Of a stretch of 64,000 bases of DNA, positions 51,251 through 60,370 are shown piece by piece. Under the pieces are notes generated by a model. It searched no databases, had not been told where the DNA came from, and saw only the letters and a list, made by a program, of their open reading frames with translations. The position numbers were made by a program, and so were the translations under genes. The first letter of the stretch is position 1. The number at the start of each line of letters is the position of its first letter. The stretch is from Nocardia vaccinii NBRC 15922. Its GTDB lineage: Bacteria; Actinomycetota; Actinomycetes; Mycobacteriales; Mycobacteriaceae. The stretch lies in the NCBI RefSeq assembly GCF_001613305.1, contig NZ_BDCC01000067.1:22751-86750 (forward strand). Reading direction: 5' to 3'.

Positions 51251-52429
51251 ATGGCCGAAGCCGTCATTGTCGGTGCGGTTCGAACCGCGATCGGGCGATC
51301 GTTCAAAGGGGCCCTCGCCAATGTGTCCTCGGAAACGCTGGCTACCACCATCGTGCCGGAGGCGGTACGCCGCGCCGGGATCGATCCAGCGGTCGTGGAC
51401 GATGTGATTCTCGCCGAATTGAATTACGGCGGCGGCGATCTCGCCCGCTACGCCGCGGTGGCCAGTGGTATGGCAACAGTTCCCGGGCAGGCCGTGAACC
51501 GGCACTGCACGGGTAGCCTCACCGCCATCGCCAATGGCGCCGCGCACATCGTCGCCGGTATGGAACGGGTGATCGTGGCGGGCGGAGTGCAGTCGCTGTC
51601 CACCGCGCCGCTGATGAAGTGGCGGGTGCCGGACAAGGCGGAGATCGAGTTCGTCGAGCCGTGGATGCCGCCATCGCATCCGGAGACGCCCGACGCGCCC
51701 ATACTCGATATGGCGATCACCGTCGGCTGGAACACGGCGCGCAAGGCGGGCATCAGCCGCGCCGAGATGGATGCCTGGGCGCTGCGGTCGCATCAGCGCG
51801 CGACCGAGGCCATCGACGCCGGCAAGTTCGTCGACGAGATCGTGCCGCTGAAGGTGCCGCAGCGCGACGGGTCCGTGGTCGACTTCGCGGTCGACGAATT
51901 CCCGCGCCGGGACACAACTTTGGAGCGCCTGGCGTCGTTGCCGGTGTTGCACCCCGAGATCGAGGGTTTCTCCATCACCGCGGGCAACAGCAGCGGCATC
52001 AACGACGCCGCCGCCGCGGTCACCGTGGTCGGCGAGGACTTCGCGGCCGCGGAGGGGCTCGAAGTGATGGGCAAGGTGCGGGCCTGGGCCAATGCCGCGA
52101 TGACTCCGGCCGACAACGGGCTGGCCGCTGGGAAGGTGATCGGCAAGGTTCTCGACCGCGCCGGTCTGAAAGCCTCCGATGTGGCGCTGTGGGAGATCAA
52201 CGAGGCCTTCGCCTCGGTGCCGATCGCGGCCTGCCGTGAACACGGCCTAGACGAGGAGCTGGTCAACTTCTCCGGTAGTGGATGCAGTCTCGGACACCCG
52301 ATCTCGGCCTCCGGGGCGCGAATGGTGACCACGTTGCTGTACGAGCTGCGGCGCCGCGGTGGCGGCATCGGGGTCGCGGCGATGTGCGCCGGCGGCGGCC
52401 AGGGTGGCGCCCTGGTGATCGAGGTCTGA
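51251..52429 (+). CDS. acetyl-CoA acyltransferase (thiolase)
   Basis: 392 residues from ATG 51251 (AGAGG 9 bp upstream; two earlier in-frame starts are too close to it). Active-site residues: Cys86 (NRHCTGSLTAI), NEAFASVP, GSGCSLGHPISASG with His, and CAGGGQG. Complete thiolase, about 30-35% alike by eye to the 18553 enzyme and so probably with another chain length or ring specificity. Forty-seven bp before an SDR that can supply its 3-keto substrate. Confidence 0.92.
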   Translation: MAEAVIVGAVRTAIGRSFKGALANVSSETLATTIVPEAVRRAGIDPAVVDDVILAELNYGGGDLARYAAVASGMATVPGQAVNRHCTGSLTAIANGAAHIVAGMERVIVAGGVQSLSTAPLMKWRVPDKAEIEFVEPWMPPSHPETPDAPILDMAITVGWNTARKAGISRAEMDAWALRSHQRATEAIDAGKFVDEIVPLKVPQRDGSVVDFAVDEFPRRDTTLERLASLPVLHPEIEGFSITAGNSSGINDAAAAVTVVGEDFAAAEGLEVMGKVRAWANAAMTPADNGLAAGKVIGKVLDRAGLKASDVALWEINEAFASVPIAACREHGLDEELVNFSGSGCSLGHPISASGARMVTTLLYELRRRGGGIGVAAMCAGGGQGGALVIEV

Positions 52430-52476
52430 GGGGCCGTTCCGCCCCCGGCCGGATAATCATGAAATGAGGAGGCACA

Positions 52477-53247
52477 GTGTCGTTCGAAGGTGAAGTCGTA
52501 CTGGTTACCGGTGGTGCCGGCGGATTGGGCGCGGCTGCCGTGCGCCGGTTGCACGGTGCGGGAGCCGCCGTCGTCATTGCCGATGTCAACGACGAGAAGG
52601 GCAAGGCGCTGGCCGACGAGCTCGGTGACAAGGCGACCTACGTCCGCACCGACGTGCTCGACGAGGATGCCGTTCACTGGGCGCTGGCGGTGGCGGACGA
52701 TCTCGGTACGCTGCGGTATTCGGTCATCGCACACGGTGGTTTCGGCGTACTGGAGAAGGTCGTCAACCGGGACGGCTCTCCGCACACGTTCAAGGGGTTC
52801 ACCGACACGATCGCGCTGTATCTCAGCGGCACCTACAACGTGCTCCGCCTGGCAGCCGCGAAGATCGCGAAACAGGCCCCGAAGGACAGCGGTGAGCGTG
52901 GCGCCATCGTGATGACCAGTTCCATCGCCGGCTACGAAGGCCAGATCGGGCAGTCCGCCTACGCTGCGGCCAAGGGCGGGGTGATCGGCCTGACGCTGGC
53001 AGGTGCGCGCGATCTGAGCGCGGTGGGTATCCGGCTCAACAGCATCGCGCCGGGAACCATGCGCACCCCCATCATGGAGTTCCTCGGCGAGGACAAGCTC
53101 GCGAATTTCGCTGCCTCGGTGCCGTTTCCGAAGCGTTTGGGCGCGCCCGACGAATACGCCTCGCTGGCACAGCACCTGCTGGAGAACCCGTACATCAACG
53201 GTGAGGTCGTCCGCATCGACGGCGCGCAGCGCTTCCAGCCGAAGTGA
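52477..53247 (+). CDS. short-chain dehydrogenase, 3-hydroxyacyl-CoA dehydrogenase type
   Basis: 256 residues from a GTG start with GAGGAGG upstream. TGGAGGLGAAA cofactor loop, acidic ADVND near 37-41 pointing to NAD, and active-site Tyr-Lys in SAYAAAKGG preceded by TSSIAG. The overall pattern, with the long loop after VIAHGGFG and the PFPKRLGAPDEYASL end, matches the 17-beta-HSD type 10/3-hydroxyacyl-CoA dehydrogenase group. With the thiolase upstream it completes the last two steps of a beta-oxidation cycle. Confidence 0.88.
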   Translation: MSFEGEVVLVTGGAGGLGAAAVRRLHGAGAAVVIADVNDEKGKALADELGDKATYVRTDVLDEDAVHWALAVADDLGTLRYSVIAHGGFGVLEKVVNRDGSPHTFKGFTDTIALYLSGTYNVLRLAAAKIAKQAPKDSGERGAIVMTSSIAGYEGQIGQSAYAAAKGGVIGLTLAGARDLSAVGIRLNSIAPGTMRTPIMEFLGEDKLANFAASVPFPKRLGAPDEYASLAQHLLENPYINGEVVRIDGAQRFQPK

Positions 53248-53342
53248 GTGACCTGCGGTAGGCGTGCGATCCGCGGTGGCAAGCAGCGACAGTGCCGGAA
53301 CCTACCGGTTGGCGATGGCACCGGTTCGCTCCCGAATCACGA

Positions 53343-53372
53343 GGCGCCCCGAACAACGTTGTCCGGGGCGCC
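53343..53372. terminator. 30-bp near-perfect palindrome, convergent terminator
   Basis: GGCGCCCCG (53343-53351) pairs with CGGGGCGCC (53364-53372), and the inner ACAACGTTGT (53353-53362) is itself palindromic, leaving one mismatch in 15 pairs; ATTTCG follows. It lies in a 295-bp gap between the convergent SDR (ends 53247) and the 53543 gene. Nothing else is recognisable in that gap. Confidence 0.75.
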
Positions 53373-53542
53373 ATTTCGTGGTGATGCCACGGCCGTCACC
53401 CTCGGCGGGGCCGCCGGAATGCCCGGGGTGATACTGCGGTCGCGGCGATGGCGACACCGAGGGACTCCGCCGCCCGCCCAGCCTGTGATACCGACATCCG
53501 TGGCATGCGGGGTCCGCTCTCGAGGTGCTTTCGTGCGTATCG

Positions 53543-54538
53543 TCACTCGCGCGGCGTAGCCCGGATCTTGATGACCTCCATCGTCGACCAACTTTCCGCG
53601 GGCTGCGGCCCGCCGGCCTCGCGCATGGTTCCGTGCATCCAGGCGATGCCCATCGAGACGCCGGCGGAGGCGGCATTGTGTGTGGCGTCGAAGTCGAAGA
53701 TGTGACCGCCGAACTCCAGGCGGGCGCGGACAGGTTGTCGCACACCGCCTTTCGAATCCCACTCGACCTTCGAACGAACATCGTCGTTGACGGCTGTCAC
53801 GGGTGCCTCACCCTGTCGGCGGAAGGTCGCCGTGGCGTAATTACCGGTGCCCAGCATGGCGTTGCCGGTTTCCCAGCGGCCGTCGTCGAGTTTGGAGCCC
53901 CAGACGAACCAGTAGTGTTCGAGCTCGGCGATCTTGGAAACCTGGGCACTCATACCAGGGAGGCAGTACATCCGGTCCAGGCCGCCGTATCCGCCGATGA
54001 CGGGTGAGCCTTCGATACTGCCGGAGACCGCGCAACCGGAGCTGGTGTAGCCGACGTCGTCGGGAAGGCCGGGTACGTAGATCGACGTGACATTCATCGG
54101 GAGCGGGGTCAGAACGACGTCCACGCTGTCCTCGTGTTCCTTCCAGCGGTACTCCTGCGGGCCGAGCGAGATCCGGATGGGGTGCTTGGCGCGCATGTCC
54201 ATATTGGCCGGAAACACCGTCTGGTTGCCCTTGCGCTCGATCCAGAAGATGGGGCCCCAGTAGAGGTCGTTTTCACCCGGGAAGCGGACGTTCGTCGGAT
54301 GATCCCACAGGTCCGCCGAACACTCGTGCACCGTGAAATCGTATGTCGCACTGGCCGAGAGGGTGCGGATCAGCTCGTAGCGCTTGCCATCGGCAGTGTC
54401 GGCCATGGCCCATAGGAACAACAGGTCGTTGTGCAATCCGGGAAACTGTTTGTCCCCGGTGGAATGGTCCTGCACGGAAGCATCGGACAAAGTGACGTAC
54501 GGAACGATGTTGACTTGGGACATGTCGAATTTCGTCAT
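53543..54538 (-). CDS. beta-rich protein of unknown function
   Basis: 331 residues, no signal peptide or membrane segment. Not recognised with certainty. Rich in aromatic residues and alternating strands (LYWGPIFWIERK, HYWFVWGSKL, RARLEFGGHIFDFD), with paired similar-looking halves, which recalls the two-domain lipocalin-like AttH/CrtC-type proteins that bind or hydrate hydrophobic molecules; this is a guess from composition. The gene follows site M and is therefore the last unit of the regulon on this side, making it a candidate binding or isomerising protein for the substrate. Confidence 0.75.
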   Translation of the reverse strand: MTKFDMSQVNIVPYVTLSDASVQDHSTGDKQFPGLHNDLLFLWAMADTADGKRYELIRTLSASATYDFTVHECSADLWDHPTNVRFPGENDLYWGPIFWIERKGNQTVFPANMDMRAKHPIRISLGPQEYRWKEHEDSVDVVLTPLPMNVTSIYVPGLPDDVGYTSSGCAVSGSIEGSPVIGGYGGLDRMYCLPGMSAQVSKIAELEHYWFVWGSKLDDGRWETGNAMLGTGNYATATFRRQGEAPVTAVNDDVRSKVEWDSKGGVRQPVRARLEFGGHIFDFDATHNAASAGVSMGIAWMHGTMREAGGPQPAESWSTMEVIKIRATPRE

Positions 54539-54642
54539 CGGGCCTCTCTACTGTGCGCAGCCGAACGGAGGTCGTGGTGGTGTGCCGCTGCGGCGGGCTC
54601 ATCGGTTCGGTAATCGAGCAGGCCGCGCGGGGTAATGACACT

Positions 54643-54673
54643 CACAGAATATAGTACAGTAAGTACTACAGTA
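54643..54673. promoter_or_regulatory. operator site M, three units, promoter of the 53543 gene
   Basis: CACAGAA (54643-54649), TACAGTA (54655-54661) and TACAGTA (54667-54673), all in 12-bp register, the last two perfect. It ends 105 bp upstream of the 53543 gene start at 54538. This is the rightmost convincing copy in the window. Confidence 0.8.
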
Positions 54674-54968
54674 TATCCCTTGAGCTGCCGGTCGATGGTT
54701 GGGTCATGACAGCCGATTCGCCGTGTTCGGGCTCGGCCGAGACCGTGCCCCTGGTAGGTTTGCGAGCACACTTGCGTATCGACGAAGCGCTCGACCTGCA
54801 GCAGCGAAATGAGGCTTCGCTGGAAAGATGGTGGGCAAATTCTCCGGCAGCCAGGATTGTGCGAGAGGTTGACGCGTACGGCATGAGTCGACGCCCGCCC
54901 GAACAGCAGGTGCAGCCCAATCGCAGGTGGTCGCGATGGTGGAAATCGTAGGCGCGGATGGGGCCCGG
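54674..54968. other. spacer holding only a doubtful short frame
   Basis: Between site M and the end of the oxoprolinase gene. A plus-strand frame at 54706-54951 (81 codons, starting MTADSPCSGSAE) has no convincing ribosome site and no family I know; it could be a small gene divergent from 54538 but I would not annotate it on this evidence. No hairpin or repeat seen. Confidence 0.4.
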
Positions 54969-57900
54969 TCACGCCGGCCCGTAGCCACCGCCTCCCGGAG
55001 TCTCCACAACCAGGACGTCGCCCGGCTCCAGTTGCGCGGAATCCGCACCGCGCAACCGCACGATCGTGCCGTCCGCACGCTCGATGCGATTGATGCCCAA
55101 TGCCCCCGGCGCACCGCCGGCCATGCCGTACGGCGGGACCCGACGGTGACTCGATAGCGTCGAGACGGTCACCCGCTCGGTGAACCGGAGCCGCCGAACG
55201 GCACCGTCGCCGCCGTGCCAGCGCCCGATCCCCCCGCTACCGGTGCGTATCGCGAATTCCACCAGTAGCACCGGCAGACGCCACTCCAGTACCTCCGGGT
55301 CGGTGAGCCGGGAGTTGGTCATGTGAGTCTGCACCACCGATGTCCCGTCGAAGCCCTCGCCCGCGCCGGAACCGGAGCCGACGGTCTCGTAATACTGGCA
55401 TCGGTCGTTTCCGAAGGTGACGTTGTTCATCGTGCCCGAGCCCTCGGCCTGCGCTTGCAGCGCGGCGTACAGCGCTCCGGTGATCGCCTGTGATGTCTCG
55501 ACATTGCCCGCGACGACCGCGGCGGGCGGATGCGGAGCCAGCATGCAACCGGAGGGCACGATGATCCGCAACGGGCGCAAGCAGCCGTCATTGAGCGGAA
55601 TCTCATCGGCGACCAGGGTCCGGAAGACATACAGCACCGCGGCGTTGGCCACCGCATAGGGTGCGTTGAAATTGCCCGCGAGCTGCGCCGAGGTGCCGGT
55701 GAAATCGATGCTGGCGCTTCGGTTGTCGCGATCCACGCGCACATGGACGCGGATGACGGCGCCCAGGTCGTTCTCGTAGCGGTATTCGCCGTCGTGGAGG
55801 GCGTCGATGACGCGGCGCACCGACTCCTCCGCGTTGTCCTGTACGTGCCGCATGTAGGCCTGCACCACATCGAGCCCGAAATGTTCGATCATCTTGCCGA
55901 CCTCTTCGACCCCTTTGGCGTTGGCGGCGACCTGGGCGCGCAGATCGGCGAGGTTCGTGGCGGGGTTGCGAGACGGATACGGCGACTCGGTCAGCAACTG
56001 ATAGGTCTCCGGTTCTCTGAACCGCTCGTTCTCGACGAGCAGCCAGTTGTCGAAGACGATGCCTTCCTCCTCGATGCGGCGGCTGTCCGCGGGCATGGAA
56101 CCCGGTGCTATACCGCCTATTTCGGCATGATGCCCGCGGGAGGCGACGTAGAACAGCACGCGCGTGCCCGCGGTATCGAAGACCGGGGTGATGACCGTGA
56201 TGTCGGGTAGATGAGTACCGCCGTGATAGGGATCGTTGACCGCGTAGGAGTCACCCGGCCGCATACTCGTCGTGCGCCGGATCACCTCCTTGACGCTCGT
56301 GCCCATCGATCCCAGATGCACGGGAATATGCGGCGCGTTGGCTACCAGATTGCCGTCGGGGTCGAACAGGGCACAGGAGAAATCAAGGCGCTCTTTGATA
56401 TTCACGGATTGAGAGGTCGACTCCAGCCGAGCGCCCATCTGCTCGGCGATCGACATGAACAGATTGTTGAACACCTCCAGCAGCACCGGGTCGGCGGCGG
56501 TGCGCACTCGCATTCCGGTGGGCGCGACGACCCGTTGCATGATCAGATGTCCCGTCTCGTGCACCCTGGCCTGCCAGCCCTCGTCGACCACTACCGTTGC
56601 GTTGGCCTCGGTGATCAACGCGGGCCCGACAATGGTTTCGGCGGACGTCGATTCGTCTCGAAGGTAGAGCGGTATCGCACGCCAGGACCCGCCGGTGTGC
56701 AGGTGTACCGTCCGTGGCCCGGCGGTTTCGGATGTCGCGTGAACCAATCCGGAGAGGTCCGGCGCCTCGGTGACCCCGGTCGTCTCCACCGAGAGCGCCT
56801 CCACGACCAGGGGACGATCCAGGGTGAACGAGTATGTGGCGCGGTGGCGGGCCACGAAATCGGCTGCCATCCGATCGGGTCCGGTGAGTTCGACGTCGAG
56901 CGCGGTATCGGTACCGTCGTAGCGCACCTGGGCACGTCGAACGACCCGGATTCGATCCTGCGGGACATCTTCGGCCAGCAGTTCAGCGCGCGCGGCTGCC
57001 TCGAGCGCATCCGCGGTGGCCCGCACCCGTGCCATCGAATCCGGGTGCAGCGGCAACTCCACCGACTGTTCTCGCATCGCGGTCGTGTCCGCGAGACCGA
57101 TACCCAGTGCCGAGAGCACGCCGGACAGGGGAGGGACGAGAATGGTCCGGATGCCCAGCGAATCGGCCACCGCGCACGCGAGCTGTCCGCCCGCGCCGCC
57201 GAAGGTCGTCAAGGCGTACCGGGTGACGTCGTGTCCCTTCTGCACCGAGATCCGTTTGACGGCGCCGGCGATGTTCGCGACCGCGATCTGGAGATATCCC
57301 TCGGCGACCTGCTCCGGAGTGCGCTTGTCTCCGGTCTTCGCGCGGATTTCAGCGGCCAGCTCGGCGAATCGGGTGCGAACCAGATCGGCGTTCACCTGCT
57401 CATCGCCGGTCGGGCCGAAAACCGCGGGGAAGCTGTCGGGTTGAATCCGGCCCAGCATCACGTTCGCGTCGGTGACCGTCAGCGGTCCGCCGCCGCGGTA
57501 GCACGCCGGTCCCGGCACGGCGCCCGCCGAATCGGGGCCGACCCGGTACCGGCTGCCGTCGAAATGCAGCACCGAGCCGCCCCCGGCGGCGACGGTGTGG
57601 ATGTCGAGCATCGGCGCGCGTAACCGGACCCCGGCGAGCTGCGTTGTGAACACCCGCTCGAACTCGCCTGCGAAATGTGAGACGTCGGTGGACGTTCCGC
57701 CCATATCGAAACCGATGACCCGGTCGAAGCCTGCCAGCCGCGACATCCGTGCCATGCCGACGATGCCACCCGCCGGTCCGGACAGGATGGCGTCCTTGCC
57801 GCGGAATTGCCCCGCCGCGGCGAGTCCGCCGTTGGACTGCATGAACAGCAGCCGCACACCGGCGAGCTGATCGGAGACCTGCCGGATATAGCGGCGCAGC

Positions 57901-58577
57901 ACCGGCGACAGATAGGCGTCCACCACGGTGGTGTCGCCGCGCGGCACCAGCTTCATCAGCGGACTCACTTCGCTGGACAACGAGACCTGGGTGAATCCGA
58001 TCCGCTCGGCGAGCAAGCCGATCGCGCGCTCGTGATCGGGGTAACGGTACGAGTGCATACATACCACCGCGACGGCACGAATACCGCTGTCGTACACGAC
58101 CTTCAGCTCATCGGCCGCGGTGCCGGAATCCAGCGGCGCCAGCACCGTGCCGTCGGCGGCGATCCGTTCGTCGACTTCGATCACCCGCTCGTACAACAGT
58201 TCCGGCAGGATGATCTCGCGAGCGAAGATCTGCGGGCGATTCTGATAGGCGATGCGCAGCGCGTCACGAAAGCCTTTGGTGATGACCAGCGCAGTGCGCT
58301 CGCCCTTACGCTCGAGCAGCCCGTTGGTGGCGACCGTGGTGCCCATGCGGACGGCATCGATCGGCGCGGATGCGACGCTGCCGATACCGGACCGGTTCAA
58401 GATCTCGCGGATACCCGCCACCGCGGGGTCGGAATAACGCGCCGGGTTCTCCGAGAGCAGTTTGTGGCTGACCAACGCGCCGTCGGGGCGTCGGGCCACC
58501 ACGTCGGTGAATGTGCCGCCGCGATCGATCCAGAACTGCCACCCGACCTCTCGGCCGGACGAACGGGAGCTGGCCAA
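54969..58577 (-). CDS. 5-oxoprolinase/hydantoinase A+B fusion
   Basis: 1202 residues from TTG 58577 (GGAGG 5 bp upstream); the open frame continues 24 codons further without a start site. Residues 1 to about 690 are hydantoinase A/oxoprolinase-like with two ATPase-type motifs (DRGGTFTDVV near the start, GFDMGGTSTDVS near 300); from about 710 a hydantoinase B domain (MSIAEQMGARLESTSQSVNIKE, NDPYHGGTHLPD) ends GDVLVVETPGGGGYG. Such enzymes use ATP to open a cyclic amide or to carboxylate a ketone. Single-chain fusion is the OPLAH layout. No operator of the island type upstream; probably outside the regulon. Confidence 0.9.
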   Translation of the reverse strand: MASSRSSGREVGWQFWIDRGGTFTDVVARRPDGALVSHKLLSENPARYSDPAVAGIREILNRSGIGSVASAPIDAVRMGTTVATNGLLERKGERTALVITKGFRDALRIAYQNRPQIFAREIILPELLYERVIEVDERIAADGTVLAPLDSGTAADELKVVYDSGIRAVAVVCMHSYRYPDHERAIGLLAERIGFTQVSLSSEVSPLMKLVPRGDTTVVDAYLSPVLRRYIRQVSDQLAGVRLLFMQSNGGLAAAGQFRGKDAILSGPAGGIVGMARMSRLAGFDRVIGFDMGGTSTDVSHFAGEFERVFTTQLAGVRLRAPMLDIHTVAAGGGSVLHFDGSRYRVGPDSAGAVPGPACYRGGGPLTVTDANVMLGRIQPDSFPAVFGPTGDEQVNADLVRTRFAELAAEIRAKTGDKRTPEQVAEGYLQIAVANIAGAVKRISVQKGHDVTRYALTTFGGAGGQLACAVADSLGIRTILVPPLSGVLSALGIGLADTTAMREQSVELPLHPDSMARVRATADALEAAARAELLAEDVPQDRIRVVRRAQVRYDGTDTALDVELTGPDRMAADFVARHRATYSFTLDRPLVVEALSVETTGVTEAPDLSGLVHATSETAGPRTVHLHTGGSWRAIPLYLRDESTSAETIVGPALITEANATVVVDEGWQARVHETGHLIMQRVVAPTGMRVRTAADPVLLEVFNNLFMSIAEQMGARLESTSQSVNIKERLDFSCALFDPDGNLVANAPHIPVHLGSMGTSVKEVIRRTTSMRPGDSYAVNDPYHGGTHLPDITVITPVFDTAGTRVLFYVASRGHHAEIGGIAPGSMPADSRRIEEEGIVFDNWLLVENERFREPETYQLLTESPYPSRNPATNLADLRAQVAANAKGVEEVGKMIEHFGLDVVQAYMRHVQDNAEESVRRVIDALHDGEYRYENDLGAVIRVHVRVDRDNRSASIDFTGTSAQLAGNFNAPYAVANAAVLYVFRTLVADEIPLNDGCLRPLRIIVPSGCMLAPHPPAAVVAGNVETSQAITGALYAALQAQAEGSGTMNNVTFGNDRCQYYETVGSGSGAGEGFDGTSVVQTHMTNSRLTDPEVLEWRLPVLLVEFAIRTGSGGIGRWHGGDGAVRRLRFTERVTVSTLSSHRRVPPYGMAGGAPGALGINRIERADGTIVRLRGADSAQLEPGDVLVVETPGGGGYGPA

Positions 58578-58705
58578 CCATGCCTCCTCGGCTCCGCAAC
58601 AGCCCGCAGCATGAACCCGGTCACATTCAACCGGCGTCCAGGATACCAATCAACGACACCCACGACCGGCATGCTCGCGGGCGAGAAGATGATCGCCGCG
58701 AGCGC

Positions 58706-59497
58706 TCAGCTGCGGGCCTGACGACGATCACCGAGCTTCCGCATCAGCGTGAGCGCCCCCATCCCGGCGGCGGGTGCGATATCGACACCGCGCACGAGCG
58801 CGCCGCGCCACCGTGGGACCACGCGGAAGATCTGCCGGCTGCCCATCAGCTTCATCGCCGCGCGCGCGACGACCTCCTCGTTCAGCGGCTTCGGCCCGGC
58901 GAACAGCAGCGCGGCACCGGGATCCTTGGCGCGTGCGGTCACCATCCGGGTGCCGACCACATCGGGGCACAGAGCGTGCGCGCGGATCGGCAACCCGGCA
59001 TGATCGAGGTCGCCTTGTAGGGAGGTCGTATAGGACAGCACGGCCGCTTTCGTCGCGGCATACAACGCCAGCCCCGGGACGGGGCCGAGCGCCGACAGGG
59101 ACGAAATGTTGAGAACGACCCCGCCCGCCCTTCCCATCTGCGTGACGGCGGCCGCGGAACCGGCCATGACACCGCGGACATTCACCTCGAGGATGGTCGT
59201 GATCTCCTCGTCCGGATGGGTCCACGCGTCGCCCGCGTACAGCACGCCCGCATTGTTCACCCAGGACGTCAGCGGGCCCAGAGCCGCCGCCTCCCCGGCG
59301 ATCTCGCGGTGCGAGGCGATGTCGCGAACGTCCTGCTGAAGTCCGAGCGCACCCCGGCCGATCTCGGCGGCGGCGCGCTGCGCGGCGGCGCCATCGACAT
59401 CGGTGAGGACAACCCGGTGGCCCGCGTCGGCGAGGCGGCGGGCAATGGCGAAACCGATACCGCGACCGGCACCGGTGACAACTGCTGTGGTGGTCAT
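58706..59497 (-). CDS. short-chain dehydrogenase/reductase
   Basis: 263 residues from ATG 59497; the open frame extends 17 codons upstream without a ribosome site. TGAGRGIGFAIA cofactor loop, DVDG near 36, NNAGVLY, SSLSALG with catalytic Ser, YAATKAAV with Tyr-Lys. The C-terminal extension (WRGALVRGVDIAPAAGMGALTLMRKL) is typical of actinobacterial SDRs that may be membrane-associated. Separated by 128 bp from the oxoprolinase gene. Substrate unknown. Confidence 0.85.
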   Translation of the reverse strand: MTTTAVVTGAGRGIGFAIARRLADAGHRVVLTDVDGAAAQRAAAEIGRGALGLQQDVRDIASHREIAGEAAALGPLTSWVNNAGVLYAGDAWTHPDEEITTILEVNVRGVMAGSAAAVTQMGRAGGVVLNISSLSALGPVPGLALYAATKAAVLSYTTSLQGDLDHAGLPIRAHALCPDVVGTRMVTARAKDPGAALLFAGPKPLNEEVVARAAMKLMGSRQIFRVVPRWRGALVRGVDIAPAAGMGALTLMRKLGDRRQARS

Positions 59498-59861
59498 GGC
59501 CGGACGGTAGACCGCACAGGTTACGAACGGTAGTGCCCGAAGCGGCACAACGCCGGCACCATCCGCACCTGATTCCGCTGCTGAAGGTGATTACACGGCA
59601 CCGGCCGAAGCCGCCGAGCAGGTCCTGGCGGAACTCGAATCCACGGCGGCGGGCTTCTGGCCAGTGGGGCGAGCGGGGCCGGATCTCGACGGGCGATTCG
59701 GCCGAAATCCGCAGCGATGGAAAGATGTCGACACATCACGGTCCATTGTTCAGCGCCGCGGTGTGCCGGTTTCTCAGGATGCGGCAGACGGTAGCTCTCG
59801 GGCGTCGGGTGGTCGAGCAGGGGCTCTGCCTGGTCGAGGTGCTCGGCGGAGGTGTTGCGGC
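59498..59861. other. 364-bp region without a recognisable gene
   Basis: Several overlapping short frames exist on both strands but none has a good start, a domain or codon pattern I trust. Together with the two truncated genes next to it, it may be eroded sequence. Confidence 0.4.
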
Positions 59862-60281
59862 TCAGGCGGCGCCTGGAGGCAGGAATGCCGGAAGCATGAA
59901 TGTTTCGAGCAGCTGACGGTGGGATGGGTCGGTCGGGTCTTCGAAGTCCAAGCGGCCGACCAGGATCAGTTGCACGAGTGCGAGCCATTCGCAGGCTGCC
60001 TCGTTGGTTATGCCTTCACGGAGTTCGCCACGTTCGCGGGCGCGGTCGAAGATCGGCCCCCACATTTCCAGGGTCAGATCGCTGGCGAGTCGTGATGTTC
60101 CCACTACAGCGGCGGCCAGGTCCATGTGTTCGGGGCTGACGATCAGTCGAATGAGCGGGTCTTTCCGGCCGCGATCGACCAGGAATATGAGTCCGTCGAC
60201 GATTTGGTCTCGGAAATGTTCACGCTCGAGAACAAATTTCGTTCCCTTGACGAAGAGCTTGCGGGCGCGCAGACGGATCAA
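59862..60281 (-). pseudogene. TetR regulator lacking its DNA-binding domain
   Basis: The 139-codon frame reads like the C-terminal part of a TetR protein: KLFVKGTKFVLEREHFRDQIVDGL resembles the helix just after a TetR HTH, followed by a ligand domain (RLIVSPEHMDLAAAVVG, WLALVQLILVGRLD). Nothing like an HTH is encoded upstream in frame; sequence before about 60260 does not resemble the family. The remaining start would be a TTG. The adjacent divergent ligase has lost its 5' end at the same point, so one deletion explains both. Confidence 0.7.
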
Positions 60282-60370
60282 TTTGGGCCGATACCGAACC
60301 GAGCCGATCCGCGCTGATCGTCGACGACGAGACGCTCAGCTACCGGGAGCTCCAGGACTGGACGAGCCGA

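Noticed and set aside
10445..54673. The island as a copy of the known KstR/KstR2 cholesterol regulon
   Set aside because: The operator differs from both published types, and kstD, hsaA-D, kshB and the KstR2 ring-CD genes are absent, so only partial enzymatic analogy is claimed.
54706..54951. Plus-strand frame of 81 codons divergent from the 53543 gene and near site M
   Set aside because: No family, weak start and unremarkable composition; mentioned in the spacer entry but not called a gene.
59503..59533. GACGGTA and CACAGGT at 12-bp spacing upstream of the 58706 SDR, resembling an operator copy
   Set aside because: Only the first unit fits well; the second matches three of six fixed positions and the ACGGTA that follows is out of register. 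I do not extend the regulon on this.
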